From Topomyia yanbarensis (Eukaryota > Arthropoda > Insecta > Diptera > Culicidae): DNA of 64,000 nucleotides. This document shows positions 11,817 to 22,384 of the stretch, piece after piece. The notes below the pieces were generated by a model that did no database searches, was not told the DNA's origin, and saw only the letters and a list, made by a program, of their open reading frames with translations. The first letter of the stretch is position 1. Each line of letters begins with the position of its first letter. The translations under genes and the position numbers were made by a program. The stretch spans positions 366,288,271-366,352,270 of the forward strand of contig NC_080672.1 in the NCBI RefSeq assembly GCF_030247195.1, read 5' to 3'.

Positions 11817-12300
11817 AACACTCATAGTAATAGACTCGCGGGTGTGTAAACCGCAAAACTGGCAACTAGAAAAACAAACATGTTAAACTGGCATCACCCA
11901 AAAATGTGCAAGCTCGAACGTGCTCGATTGTATTTCGATCATCTGTTTTCATCAAAATAATTTTTCAAGTGGTTCAATATATGAATCAGAAGAGAAGTTA
12001 TACGTTTGATACTGAGCAACCAGAAATTAAGAAAAACGACAAAATATCCAATTTCTTCGAAAACACAAAGTTGATGAAAAAGAATTTATGCAGTTATTTA
12101 GAATACAATAAATATCTTTCCAAATAACATTGTAAAATACTAATACGAACATGAAAAGTGAAGCCTACATCTTATAAATAAAATCGCAATACTTGTTCTG
12201 CTTGTTTGCATTGTATGACGTCATGCTCGTTTGGCTCCGAATTTTGACAGTTTGTTTGGCTCGATAAAAATACCTTCGCTGGTCTATTACTATGAGTGTC
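11817..12300. mobile_element. MITE flanked by TATA
   Basis: The termini ACACTCATAGTAATAGAC and its exact complement are flanked by TATA at 11813-11816 and 12301-12304. The target duplication may therefore be TA or TATA. The interior is AT-rich, with one 48-codon frame (near 11982-12127) that resembles nothing. Just outside, 11390-11470 and 11766-11850 share inverted stretches (tctctttc, agtttttctag), suggesting an older inverted repeat around it. Confidence 0.65.
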
Positions 12301-12417
12301 TATAGTTACCATGTGTGCATTATACTCTGTGGTTTCACACATAAAAAAGTAGAAATAAAGAGGCTCTTTAGTGTGTATCTTGGTGCACGGAAGCAATGAA
12401 AGCGACCAAAAAACATA

Positions 12418-12562
12418 CACCCTTATTCTTGTTTACGACGAATGTGAAATTCGTTCAAAAGCAGTTCGAACGAAGTAAGCCAATTTGAATTCGCTGGCGT
12501 AAACGAGAATACGAACTACTCTCATTCGAATCTCGCATTAGTCGTAAACAAGAATGAGGCTC
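12418..12562. mobile_element. MITE family C, copy 1 (about 145 bp palindromic)
   Basis: The element begins CACCCTTATTCTTGTTTACG and ends with the diverged complement (cgtaaacaagaatgagg). The inner arms carry TTCGTTC/GAACGAA. Relatives occur at 23193-23327, 24204-24350 and 31558-31685. It is too short to encode anything and is nearly self-complementary throughout. Confidence 0.7.
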
Positions 12563-13434
12563 ATAGTAAAAAAGTTCTTCCGATCAAACTTTATCAGAAT
12601 TGTAGCTTGATTCGCCTGTTTGCCAGTGAGAGGAGACACAAGTGGCTCTTCGGAGGTACGGAGGTTCGTGAAATTGTGCATCTCTTGGTGCACAGATCTT
12701 TCTCTTTTTCGTTTTCAAGTTTCTCTTTGTGTGGGTGATTAAATTAAATTAAATTTTGCACATCTCAATGTTTTTGTGCTGCTCTATTTTTTATCGGTGT
12801 CTTTCGCTCTTTGTGTACATTGTGCGAGCAAATAACAAGCCTGATCACATGGCAACTAAAGACGCTTAATTACTGAATAAAGACTCGCCATCTTATCCCG
12901 ACTAAATAAAATGGTTTGGAAACATTATTTTCTGCAAACTAGCAGCACTGTCACAGCGTTAGATTCAGTTGGCTCGTATACTACAGTTACAGCATTGAAA
13001 CGTCGTTAATTTTTTCCGCATGAAGTGCTGTGTGAAGTTTTGTGCCAGTTTTAAAATATTGGTTTTTTCGCTTCCCGTTAAACTACGACCTTCATGCGGA
13101 GCGGGTCCAGTTCTGTGGTTTACCAGAAAATTACAACATTACGGATAGCTGCAATGGTTGAAGTAACTTTTAGTAGATATTGTAATGATAAGTTATGTTT
13201 AACCTTGCCTTAGAGATTCGGTTCAGAAATTTATTCAAAACATTTTAACTCACTATCACAATATTTTCCAAAATTCATTCACCAGATTGCAGAATTTGAC
13301 AAGTCTTCTGCTCGATTAGAATGACATTGACAGGTCTCGTCCTCGATTGGAATGACACTGACAGATAAATGGTAAACAAACGATTGACGTGTCGAGTCTT
13401 TATCCAGAGGGATTCAGCGTCGGTAATGGCAACT
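12563..13434. other. No gene seen; probable decayed insertion in the LINE
   Basis: The stretch is AT-rich. The motifs ATAAAGACTCG at about 12886 and CGAGTCTTTAT at about 13398 are inverted and could be the ends of an element of about 520 bp, but the match is short. No reading frame of interest. Confidence 0.35.
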
Positions 13435-13530
13435 ATTCAGCGCGTTGAGTCATTTTCATGTGATCTTTGTCAATCCTATTACGGAACCTCATATCATCTG
13501 GTATGCAACTGCCCAGCATCAGCTGTGTTT
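13435..13530 (+). pseudogene. LINE C-terminal Cys/His motif
   Basis: The frame reads RVESFSCDLCQSYYGTSYHL followed by VCNCPASAVFG. The spacing C-X2-C-X8-H-X4-C fits the zinc motif found after RNase H in I/R1-related LINEs (C-x-C-----ET--HLL--CPA). A stop follows in VFG*QK. It marks the 3' end of the coding part of the same LINE. Confidence 0.6.
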
Positions 13531-13650
13531 GGGTGACAGAAACCTATTAACATACAAAAAAAATTAATCCAGTTCGGTAAAGAGCTTTAGGCTTTCTCGC
13601 AGGCGATTAGAACTACCTGTGAGTTTAACTTACCTGCTGTTTGCTTTCGT

Positions 13651-15178
13651 GTTGTCATCTTCCCACTCTTCCAATTATACTTCTTCCCTTCTTCTTCTTC
13701 TTATCCTTCTAATCAGGAAAATAATGAGACGACACGACAAAGCATAACCCCCTACCACATACGGGACATGTCATTTGAGCCAATACATTTTGATACCTGA
13801 TAGAAACCACCGGAAGCTGCCATATGTTCGTTTTATGTTTTGAGCCAATGCACAGTGGCATGACGTGTTAAAAAACCCAAAAATTAATGTCTTGCAATTA
13901 TTTGGCAAATATTTGACCGTGAAAAATAAATTTTTAGCTTGAATTGAATTGAAAAAGCATTTTAGCATCAATTGAATTGGCATGAATTTTGAATACCTTC
14001 GAATTTTAATCGCCGAAATTTAGAGAACTACGCAGTTAATTGGAGTGCTTTTGAATTCATTGGAAAGAATGATTGTGTTTAATTATAAATTTGGTGGTTC
14101 AAAAGTTAATCAAGGGAAAACGGCCCTAACTGCTTCAAATTATTTATTTTCTTTAAAATGCATGTGGATTCTTCGAACAGAATGTTCTCCGACATTTTAA
14201 ATAGCTACATAAGATAGTAGGTTTCCATTTGTTGGAGATAATGAGGCCGTAATGAAAGCGTACAAATCGAAAATGCGTTGTCCGACACAGACCCCCCATG
14301 TTCCCATCCCGAATCTCTATTTCTATTTCAGAAAATCAAAGAAAAAGGTCGTCTTAAATGTATTTAGCATGTATTGAGTTTAACGGAATCATTTGAGAAG
14401 ATTTTTCAGATATTTTTTTAATTTTTATTTTTCACCTATTTTATAATTATTAGTATTGTGTGGAGAAAAAAAAAAGAATTTCTTTGTTTCTGTCGTTGCT
14501 ACTCTCTCAGCTGCTATTTTTCTTCTTTTGTTCAGTTTATATTCATGAGTTCCTTTTCTTTTTTGTCCTCTTTCACTTTGATTTTTTCTTCTGTTGCGTT
14601 TCGTTTTCGGTTCCTTTTCCCAACTCAGAATCTAACGTCATTGATGTTCGGCTCTGTGGTCACCTTCCCTTGTTCAGACTTCGCCACGGAGCCTTTGGGA
14701 TAGGCAAAAGCGACTCAGGATTCCATCAGCGATGTAGATGGTTTCGAAGTTGATGTCTGTTGAAACAAGTTCTTCTTCTCGGTGTTGATTTTCTTAATTT
14801 GTTTCTTCTTCTTCATGAACTTATTGTTCGTTTCTTTCTTGAATACTTGGACGATGATGATTGGTCAATGAAACACAAATAAATAATCGAATTAACCCTG
14901 GAAAATCTGGAAATTGAGGGGTCGGTTTCGGATTACTCTTACGGTGTCGGATTCGGGCCACCACGACTTTTCTTGAAAAGTAATTTGTCTTTTATACAAG
15001 GATAAATGTGATATAAATTTATAACTGCATTTGAATGTTTAGGCCTTAGGGAATCTAAACAACCAACCTTTGGATACTTTTACGTGAAGAAACAGCACTA
15101 TTAACCTAGTTATTAACGCAAGTTCTGCGCAGCTCCAAAATTAACTTCATAGCTGTCAAAGCTACAAATGGTCGAAAA
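13651..15178. other. No gene seen; pyrimidine-rich stretch
   Basis: A TTCTTC-type simple repeat occurs near 13680-13700 and a long C/T-rich tract around 14475-14600. Two overlapping frames at 14458-14753 are by-products of this low complexity. Possibly the 3' untranslated part of the LINE, then the target site of the BEL element. Confidence 0.4.
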
Positions 15179-15183
15179 CCATA

Positions 15184-15552
15184 TGTTACGGCTCACACTA
15201 AGTTACTTGCTAAAATGACATTTGAATACCTTACCTGAAATGAAAATGTTATACCTTACCTGAAATGTAAAAATCCATACCTGAAAATCAAACTTACCTT
15301 GCGCTCACTCTTGCATACTTACCTCTAGTACCACACGATGTTTGACAGCTAGCGAAGTTCTCACATACACATTGTACACACAATACATGCAATGTAGACA
15401 GAAAACGAAACAGAATTAAAATTGATCTCACTCTTTACCAATCATTCGAAACGTGCAGTTCATAGTGGATTTTTAAGCGATCCGAACAAGTGCCCTTTGT
15501 TCCACATTAAAAGGCTATAAGTAAACGGCTAGAACCCGCAGTATCGCGAACA
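15184..15552 (+). repeat. 5' LTR of the BEL/Pao element
   Basis: It starts TGTTACGGCTC and ends CGCGAACA, that is TG...CA. Every base that I compared matches the 3' LTR. It will contain the promoter; no textbook TATA box is obvious. The repeated phrase taccttacctgaaa occurs twice near its start. Confidence 0.95.
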
Positions 15553-15558
15553 TATTAA

Positions 15559-15576
15559 TGGTGCCGAAACCCGGGA
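15559..15576 (+). other. Putative tRNA primer binding site
   Basis: TGGTGCCGAAACCCGGGA begins six bases after the 5' LTR. TGG at its start is the complement of the CCA end of tRNAs, as expected for the minus-strand primer. The tRNA species could not be assigned by eye; the first six bases resemble the glycine tRNA end. Confidence 0.6.
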
Positions 15577-15834
15577 ATTGGTAGTGGAATCCGGTTTATT
15601 GTCTGAAAAGTTGGATTATCACCAAGTGGTTTTACGGAGTTGGTGCTTGTTGCTAAAGCTGACGACCAATCGACGCTGATTACGGTTCCCGCCAGGTTGA
15701 TAAATTCTGCGCTCATTCGCTGCAGCACCTGTGTATCCTCGAGATTTATCCAGCCACGCCGACGCAAGTTTGAGGTTAAGTACGGACTGAGCAGGTGGGT
15801 GAACAATTTTATTTCTTTATTTGGAGCGAGCAAA

Positions 15835-17820
15835 ATGGCGACCGCCACTCGAAACAGAAAAGCTAAGCAACTGAAGCATCTGCACGCTAAGCGTGCTTAT
15901 ATTGTTGGATCAATTGACCTGATTCGTGATTTTGATGAACATTTCGATCCATCTAAATCGGCCGAAATTCCCTTTCGTCTCGAGCGACTAGATAAGTTGA
16001 TGGAGGAGCTCGAACATGTTGAAACTGAGTTAGACTCTCTTCGCTGCGGTGACCCCATTTTTTCGGACTCGCGCGCGGAATTTCAGACTCTATATTTTCG
16101 CTTAAAGAGTTCTTTATCGAGCAAACGATGCGCACCGCCTCAAATGTTACCCCCTACTGCCGTAAATGATGCGTCGAACTTGTCATCTGGTGTGCGTCTC
16201 CCAGAATTGAAACTTCCGGAATTCAATGGGAACCCGGAAGATTGGGCTGGATTCCACGATTTATTTAAAGCAATGATACACGATAACGCTTCGCTGTCGA
16301 ATATTCAAAAACTGCATTACCTTCGAGCTTGTTTAAAAGGGGATGCAGCCCGCATTGTTTGTTCACTTCCAATTGCTTCAACCAGCTACACTGTCGCTTG
16401 GAAGATGATAGTCGATCGATTCGAGGATAAAAACTTGCTGATAAAGCAACATATCTCTGCTTTATTCTCAATCACACCCATCCGGAAGGAATCAGCTAGT
16501 GATCTATCGGACCTGGCTGACGAGTTCGAGAAGCACGTTAAGATTCTGGATTCATTAGAGACAAAAGCACAGCATTGGGATTCTGTGTTGGTAGAGCTTC
16601 TTTTCAGTCGGATGGACACCAACGCACAGAAATTGTGGGAAAACCAGCGGGATAAAACAAAACGCCCTTCTTACGAAGATCTGGTACTATTTATACACGA
16701 ACATTCGCGGACTCTACAGTCGCTCAAGCTCTCCCAAAATGTTATTTCCTTTGCGGAGACCAAGCCTCCGAAGCCACACGCGGTGGCCAATCATTATGCC
16801 TCAGAGCAGGTGCAGAGATGTGCAGCATGTAAACAAACTCACTATCTTTTTCAGTGCGAGTTTTTCCGTTCACAAACTCCGCATCAACGTTTCGAATTAG
16901 TCAAACGTAATAATTTATGTATCAACTGCCTGAAGGCTACACACCATGGAAAAAACTGCACCAGCGGTTCATGCAAATATTGCCAGAGGAAGCATCACAC
17001 CCTGCTTCATCTCCCTCCATCTCCTACATTGCTTGCAACGGAAGCTCCACCACACATGCAACCTGCAACAGTCACGATGCTTCACCAGCAATCGCGGTTT
17101 GAAAACCAAATGTCGCATCCTCCGCCCGTTACGCAAATAAGTGACTCCGTTGGCACTTCGGTCGGTCGTTCGGTTTCGTTGTCGTCGCCGTCGGTACTTG
17201 CGCCCTTTCCCGCACCGTCCGGTACAGTCGCACCTCCCTTCACAAGCTGTCAAACAGTCACACCTCTTCCAATGAGTGATCATACGGTATTACTATTCAC
17301 CGCTCTCGTCAAAGTTCGTGACAATCTCGGACAAACCCAACTCGCTCGTGTTCTTTTGGACAGTGGATCACAGTCCAATTTTATTTCCGAATCATTATGT
17401 CAACGCCTTGCGTTAAATCGCAGAAAGGTCAATGTGCCAGTGAGCGGAATTGGCCAAGCCATTGTGAACGTGCGTTATACAGTGTCAGTGCAATTTACTT
17501 CCCATTTTGGATCAGACGAATACTGTTTAGAATGCTTAGTGCTTCCAAAACTGACTGTCAGTCTACCAACAAGGACATTAGACATTAGTGCATGGAAGCT
17601 CCCTGTACATCTACCATTGGCGGATCCACAATTCAATGTGAGCCACGGCATTGATCTCATCGTTGGAGCTGAGCTGTTTTCAATGATCTTGCAAGCAGAG
17701 CAAATCGCATTCGACGACCAACTTCCAGTTCTACAGAAAACCAGCTTAGGATACATCGTCGCTGTTGTGCTATCTTATGACAAGCGCCATTTTGCACATT
17801 TCGAGAAAAACGATTTTTAA
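15835..17820 (+). CDS. BEL/Pao Gag-protease, cut short by MITE insertion
   Basis: The first good ATG is at 15835 (aaaATGGCG); the frame is open upstream but only from a TTG. The protein begins MATATRNRKAKQLKHL. It contains a DUF1759-like gag core (LPEFNGNPEDWAGFHDLF near residue 130), then three Cys/His zinc motifs at about residues 325-390 (CAACKQ, CINCLK, CKYCQRKHH), a proline/serine-rich linker, and an aspartic protease with LLDSGSQSNFIS (active Asp about residue 509). The genuine frame ends at 17756. The last 21 codons are read from the MITE before a stop at 17820. RT would normally follow in the same frame. Confidence 0.9.
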   Translation: MATATRNRKAKQLKHLHAKRAYIVGSIDLIRDFDEHFDPSKSAEIPFRLERLDKLMEELEHVETELDSLRCGDPIFSDSRAEFQTLYFRLKSSLSSKRCAPPQMLPPTAVNDASNLSSGVRLPELKLPEFNGNPEDWAGFHDLFKAMIHDNASLSNIQKLHYLRACLKGDAARIVCSLPIASTSYTVAWKMIVDRFEDKNLLIKQHISALFSITPIRKESASDLSDLADEFEKHVKILDSLETKAQHWDSVLVELLFSRMDTNAQKLWENQRDKTKRPSYEDLVLFIHEHSRTLQSLKLSQNVISFAETKPPKPHAVANHYASEQVQRCAACKQTHYLFQCEFFRSQTPHQRFELVKRNNLCINCLKATHHGKNCTSGSCKYCQRKHHTLLHLPPSPTLLATEAPPHMQPATVTMLHQQSRFENQMSHPPPVTQISDSVGTSVGRSVSLSSPSVLAPFPAPSGTVAPPFTSCQTVTPLPMSDHTVLLFTALVKVRDNLGQTQLARVLLDSGSQSNFISESLCQRLALNRRKVNVPVSGIGQAIVNVRYTVSVQFTSHFGSDEYCLECLVLPKLTVSLPTRTLDISAWKLPVHLPLADPQFNVSHGIDLIVGAELFSMILQAEQIAFDDQLPVLQKTSLGYIVAVVLSYDKRHFAHFEKNDF

Positions 17821-18526
17821 AGTTTGAGATTGAATATTTTGAAACTTATAAATGGTATAAACAATTCAAAGAAAACAAATGATGCTTCTATCTATTCTGC
17901 ATTAATCTCTCAAATATTACGAAAATCAGTTGACTACATTGCGAGTTTTCTTTAAAAATATAAACAAAAGTCGGTCTAACACGTGTCATAGGTGTGTATT
18001 GATGACAAAATTTGTATGGCGTGTCATAATCGTGCATGGAAAATTTTCCATATAAAAAAATCATCAATTATTAACTTTTATTCAAATCTTTGGATTCATT
18101 TGGTCTATAAACAATCGGTGAGATGCATTTTGAAGGAAATGAGTCAGGGAATCTAGAAAAAATAGTTATTTTTGGTTACAGTGTTGCCAAATATGCTATA
18201 TTTCCAGTTTAAAACTTAAATTGCATTTTTCTCACAGTTCGTGCATTTTTGTTTCGAAAATGATTATGCCATTGTGTTTATCAGATAGTTTTACATATAA
18301 AAACATCTCATATATAAAGATAATTTGCGCCAATCCCCAGACACAGTCATTTGAAGCAAAAAATTAAAAATTTCTCAGCACGTTTCTCGCTATATCTCAG
18401 TAACCAAGCAGAATGTCAAAATTCTGTAAATGCCACTTTGTAGAGATTTTTTAGACAAGTAATGTGGCATATCTAACTCAGTTTACCCCAAAATGGCGTT
18501 TGTCATAAGATAGCACAACAGCGACG
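17757..18526. mobile_element. 770-bp MITE inserted in the BEL polyprotein frame, 4-bp target duplication
   Basis: The termini CGTCGCTGTTGTGCTATCTT... pair with the right end for about 38 bp with one mismatch. ACAT occurs immediately outside both ends (17753-17756 and 18527-18530), so the target duplication is 4 bp. The interior is AT-rich and non-coding. The insertion lies between protease and RT, and the frame on either side is the same once element plus one ACAT are discounted. Superfamilies with 4-bp duplications include Sola and Chapaev-type elements; the ends match neither by eye, so it is left unclassified. A decayed hAT is unlikely because hATs give 8 bp. Confidence 0.9.
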
Positions 18527-18528
18527 AC

Positions 18529-21500
18529 ATCATAGCTGGAAAGATTCACACGAATACACATTCGCCAGTCACGTGTCTTGTGTCTACTTTTGAAGATCTG
18601 GACGCTCAAGTTAGGAAATTTTGGGAAGTGGAGAATTTTGAGCACGGCAAAGCTTACACCACTGATGAACAGCAATGCGAAACTCATTTCGTGCGTACCC
18701 ACAGCCGGAACGATGAAGGACGATACGTGGTCCGTCTACCCACTCGCCAAGAAATGCTCCCGCTCATCGGAGAAACGTGGCCAACGGCCGCTCGAAGGTT
18801 CACTGCGGTGGAGAAACGATTCAGAGGCGACACTGCTCTTCGTTTTAGCTACGTCCAATTCATGGAAGAATATAAACAGCTTGGCCACATGGAGGAGGTG
18901 CAGACTCGCGTCGCGTTGCCCCAGTTCTTCTTGCCCCATCACGCAATCTCTCGTCCCGAGTCGTCAACTACCAAAGTCAGAGTTGTGTTCGATGGATCTT
19001 GCAAGAGCAGCAACCATCTTTCGTTGAATGACCTTCTGCTCACAGGTCCCACAGTGCAACCCACCTTATTATCCATCGTTCTCAATTTTCGACTGCATCG
19101 GTATGTGATGATAGCAGATATCGAAAAAATGTACCGACAGATCCTTGTACACCCTGATGATAGGCCACTTCAGCAAATCCTCTGGCGCCAACACGAATGG
19201 GAGCAAATTAAACCGTATCTTCTGAATACCGTCACGTACGGCACCTCTTCTGCACCATTCCTTGCTACCAGGACTCTGAACCAGCTTGCAGAAGACGACG
19301 GCAAGAACTTTCCGCTGGCGGCTCTTGTCGTTAAACAAGGGTTCTATGTTGACGATTTACTGACGGGATCCGACAATTTAGAAACTCTGGTAGAAACAGG
19401 ACATCAGTTGGTCAATCTACTCAACCGAGGCGGTTTCTTCCTCAGAAAGTGGAGCGCAAACCACCCAACCATTCTGGAACGCATCCCAGAGAAAGATCGT
19501 GAAACACTGACTGTAGTGGAACTTGACCAGTCTCCTTCAATTAAAACACTTGGCCTTCTATGGTTTCCAACAGAGGATCTGTTCGGTTTCAAGGTTCCAC
19601 AGCTGCCACCCCTCGAACGTGTGACAAAACGCATTGCTCTTTCTGAAATGTCTCAGCTTTTTGATCCTTTGGGTCTCGTGGGACCAGTAGTAGCCAGCGC
19701 TAAAATATTTGTACAACAGTTATGGCAAGAGAATTTGCGTTGGGACGACGAACTTCCAGAACAACTGCAGTCATGGTGGCTGTCCTTTCGAGCATCAATT
19801 GACGTCCTAAGAAGTCTCCGTGTACCTAGATGGGTTATGGGTTCATCAACTACCAACTATGAACTGCATTGCTTCACTGATGCTTCTGAAAGGGGATATG
19901 GATGCTGTATTTATATCGTGTCTACTGATGGCAAATCCAAGTCCAGCCACCTACTTATCGCCAAGTCTCGAGTCGCACCAGCAGGTGGTCTCAGTATTCC
20001 ACGTTTGGAACTTTGTGCTGCGATTCTGGGAAGTCAATTAGCCGATGCCGTTCTACAAACAACCAATTTCTCTGGAAGAGTGACGTTCTGGACTGATTCT
20101 ACTATCGTCCTTCATTGGATCACATCACCTCCATCTACTTGGAAGGTGTTCGTGTCAAACCGCATCGCAGAAATCCAACGCCTCACTAAAGGCTGTCAGT
20201 GGCGGCACGTCCGCACCACTGACAATCCAGCAGATCGCATATCACGTGGAGAAGAACCCCTCCAGCTGCTTCAAGACAATCTTTGGTGGAATGGGCCACA
20301 TTTCCTGTTGGTGGCACCGGAAGATTGGCCAGACTCGATTATCGTATTGTCACCATCTATGGTCAAAGAGCAATCGATTGAACGCAAACCAACAGTCGCA
20401 CTTCACGCGTATGTTCCTGAATGTTCCTTTCTTAACACTTTTTCGGAACTTGCCCCTCTTCTCAGGGTCACAGCATACTGCCAGCGATTCGCAACTAACT
20501 GCAGATCACCAAAATCGAAACGCAACACAGAATTGCTAACGACACAAGAATATGATAATGCACTGAAAACCCTGGTTCGCCTTTCTCAGCAGGCAGTATT
20601 TCAAGCGGAACTCCAATATATGCAGGACAAAGGAAAAGGTTCGCTTGAGGGATTTCAGTTAAAATCGTCGATCAAGGACCTCAACCCAAGTCTAGATTCT
20701 GGCCTGCTACGAGTGCAGGGCCGTATTTCCAGATCGCCAGGAACATACGACAGCCGTTTCCCAATGATATTGCCGGCAAATCATCATCTCTCTAAGTTGA
20801 TCGCTAAATCGATGCATCACCAAACGCTCCATTCGGGACCAACGCAGCTCCTCGCCATCATCAAGCAGCGCTTCTGGCCAGTTCGTGGTAGGGATCTTGC
20901 TCGAAGGACAGTCCGCCAGTGCGTGACATGCTTCCGCTGCCGTCCAAAAACAAGCGACCAGTACATGGCACCACTACCTCCAGTTCGCATTACAACCGCA
21001 AAAGTGTTCGAGCATACGGGGCTGGACTACTGTGGGCCGTTTCTCGTTCGACAACTCGCGGGAAGAGGCGCTTCGGTAAAAGTCTGGGTCGCAGTGTACG
21101 TCTGTTTCGTCGTAAAGGCCGTGGTGCTAGACATCGTCGCCGGGTTGTCAGCAGCCGCGTGTGTCAGTTCGTTAAGACGCTTCGTCAGCCGCGTCGGTCG
21201 TGTTCGTGTTATACACTGCGATAACAGCACCTCGTTCGTCGGCGCGAATCGCGAAATCAAGGAGATGCGACAACAGTTCTTCGGACAATTCAAGTCCAGC
21301 AAATGGGTCAACGAATGCCTAGACAGAGGCATCGAGTTCCAGTTCATTCCTCCACGAGCACCACACTTTGGCGAGCTATGGGAGGCAGCGGTTAAATCTT
21401 TTAAATATCACCTCGTCCGCATCATGGGATCTGCACCGTACCACTTCGACGATCTGCGCACGGCCGTTGCTCAGGCTGAAGGCATAATGAATTCCAGGCC

Positions 21501-21984
21501 TTTAACTCCATTGTCGAATCACCCAGATGACCTGTCCGTGCTCACTCCTGCACATTTTCTCATAGGAGAACCAACCTTCTGTCTCCCTGAGCCAGATCTT
21601 TCAAACATCCCCATTAATCGCCTCTCCCATTTCCAGGAGACTCAGCGAGCTATCAACGATCTCTGGAAGCGTTGGTCGAAAGAGTATATTAGCCTTCTGC
21701 ACCAACGACCAGCCAAGTGGAGAAAAACTCCAACTGTCTTCAATATTGGATCAATGGTTCTTCTTAAAAGGGACAACGCTCCACCAAAACAATGGCCTCT
21801 TGGGCGTGTTGTAGCCGTCTTTCCAAGCGAGGACAATATCGTGCGCGTGGTGGACGTACGCACTCAAGCTGGTACTCGACGACGAGCTACGACGGAACTT
21901 TGTCTGTTGCCTATGGAGGATGACACAAACGAAATTTCAACGGATGCTTCTTGTTCGACGACGACCGCTCATGATGTAAATTGA
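18529..21984 (+). CDS. BEL/Pao RT-RNase H-integrase, separated from Gag-protease by the MITE
   Basis: The frame is open from the right MITE junction to TGA at 21984, over 1150 codons, and has lost its own start. RT motifs are VVFDGSC, MIADIEKMYRQI, TYGTSSAPF and the catalytic YVDD at about 19343. RNase H has FTDASERGYG (about 19876) and WTDSTIVLHW (about 20089). The integrase has the HH-CC zinc motif (HHQTLHSGP...QCVTCFRC), the catalytic LDYCGPF, HCDNSTSFVG and FGELWEA (D, D, E) between 21020 and 21400, and a C-terminal DUF5641-like tail (GSMVLLKRDN...WPLGRV). All catalytic residues are present and there is no internal stop. An ATG at 18571-18582 is not needed if the protein is made as a polyprotein. 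Confidence 0.93.
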   Translation: MIAGKIHTNTHSPVTCLVSTFEDLDAQVRKFWEVENFEHGKAYTTDEQQCETHFVRTHSRNDEGRYVVRLPTRQEMLPLIGETWPTAARRFTAVEKRFRGDTALRFSYVQFMEEYKQLGHMEEVQTRVALPQFFLPHHAISRPESSTTKVRVVFDGSCKSSNHLSLNDLLLTGPTVQPTLLSIVLNFRLHRYVMIADIEKMYRQILVHPDDRPLQQILWRQHEWEQIKPYLLNTVTYGTSSAPFLATRTLNQLAEDDGKNFPLAALVVKQGFYVDDLLTGSDNLETLVETGHQLVNLLNRGGFFLRKWSANHPTILERIPEKDRETLTVVELDQSPSIKTLGLLWFPTEDLFGFKVPQLPPLERVTKRIALSEMSQLFDPLGLVGPVVASAKIFVQQLWQENLRWDDELPEQLQSWWLSFRASIDVLRSLRVPRWVMGSSTTNYELHCFTDASERGYGCCIYIVSTDGKSKSSHLLIAKSRVAPAGGLSIPRLELCAAILGSQLADAVLQTTNFSGRVTFWTDSTIVLHWITSPPSTWKVFVSNRIAEIQRLTKGCQWRHVRTTDNPADRISRGEEPLQLLQDNLWWNGPHFLLVAPEDWPDSIIVLSPSMVKEQSIERKPTVALHAYVPECSFLNTFSELAPLLRVTAYCQRFATNCRSPKSKRNTELLTTQEYDNALKTLVRLSQQAVFQAELQYMQDKGKGSLEGFQLKSSIKDLNPSLDSGLLRVQGRISRSPGTYDSRFPMILPANHHLSKLIAKSMHHQTLHSGPTQLLAIIKQRFWPVRGRDLARRTVRQCVTCFRCRPKTSDQYMAPLPPVRITTAKVFEHTGLDYCGPFLVRQLAGRGASVKVWVAVYVCFVVKAVVLDIVAGLSAAACVSSLRRFVSRVGRVRVIHCDNSTSFVGANREIKEMRQQFFGQFKSSKWVNECLDRGIEFQFIPPRAPHFGELWEAAVKSFKYHLVRIMGSAPYHFDDLRTAVAQAEGIMNSRPLTPLSNHPDDLSVLTPAHFLIGEPTFCLPEPDLSNIPINRLSHFQETQRAINDLWKRWSKEYISLLHQRPAKWRKTPTVFNIGSMVLLKRDNAPPKQWPLGRVVAVFPSEDNIVRVVDVRTQAGTRRRATTELCLLPMEDDTNEISTDASCSTTTAHDVN

Positions 21985-21995
21985 ATGCTGCGCTT

Positions 21996-22010
21996 CAACG
22001 GGGGCCGGGA
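21996..22010 (+). other. Purine-rich tract before the 3' LTR
   Basis: AACGGGGGCCGGGA abuts the TG of the 3' LTR. This is the expected place for the plus-strand primer (polypurine tract), although two C residues interrupt it. Confidence 0.65.
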
Positions 22011-22379
22011 TGTTACGGCTCACACTAAGTTACTTGCTAAAATGACATTTGAATACCTTACCTGAAATGAAAATGTTATACCTTACCTGAAATGTAAAAA
22101 TCCATACCTGAAAATCAAACTTACCTTGCGCTCACTCTTGCATACTTACCTCTAGTACCACACGATGTTTGACAGCTAGCGAAGTTCTCACATACACATT
22201 GTACACACAATACATGCAATGTAGACAGAAAACGAAACAGAATTAAAATTGATCTCACTCTTTACCAATCATTCGAAACGTGCAGTTCATAGTGGATTTT
22301 TAAGCGATCCGAACAAGTGCCCTTTGTTCCACATTAAAAGGCTATAAGTAAACGGCTAGAACCCGCAGTATCGCGAACA
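22011..22379 (+). repeat. 3' LTR of the BEL/Pao element
   Basis: 369 bp, TG...CA, with no difference from the 5' LTR noticed. Followed directly by the CCATA target duplication. Confidence 0.95.
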
Positions 22380-22384
22380 CCATA

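Larger units (their letters stand above)
7700..13650 (+). mobile_element. Shattered non-LTR retrotransposon with RNase H, plus strand
   Basis: Domains appear in the expected order. An RT thumb/linker segment lies at 7700-8058, an RNase H segment with its upstream linker at 9300-10260, an RNase H C-terminal segment at 11127-11300, and a Cys/His motif at 13435-13530. Frameshifts and stops interrupt every piece. The gaps are occupied by other repeats, including the inverted-repeat segment 8171-8983, the MITE 11817-12300 and the MITE 12418-12562. LINEs carrying RNase H plus a C-terminal zinc motif belong to the I/LOA/R1-related groups; finer placement is not possible by eye. No poly(A) tail or target duplication was found, so the outer limits are approximate. 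Confidence 0.7.
15184..22379 (+). mobile_element. Full-length BEL/Pao LTR retrotransposon interrupted by a MITE
   Basis: The element has LTRs of 369 bp at both ends, a primer binding site, gag-protease, RT-RNase H-integrase and a purine-rich tract. The 5-bp duplication CCATA lies at 15179-15183 and 22380-22384. Domain order (protease, RT, RNase H, integrase, with the integrase followed by a conserved tail) and the DUF1759/DUF1758-like gag-protease are those of BEL/Pao. The length without the MITE is 6426 bp, normal for the family. The two LTRs appear identical along all 369 bases, which implies recent insertion. The only obvious defect in the coding region is the MITE at 17757-18526. Confidence 0.95.

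Noticed and set aside
14458..14753. Two overlapping frames of 81 and 97 codons
   Set aside because: They are products of a pyrimidine-rich low-complexity tract; two frames open at once argue against coding.
15640..15834. Upstream extension of the BEL gag frame
   Set aside because: It begins at TTG and includes leader sequence; the ATG at 15835 fits the usual BEL Gag start.
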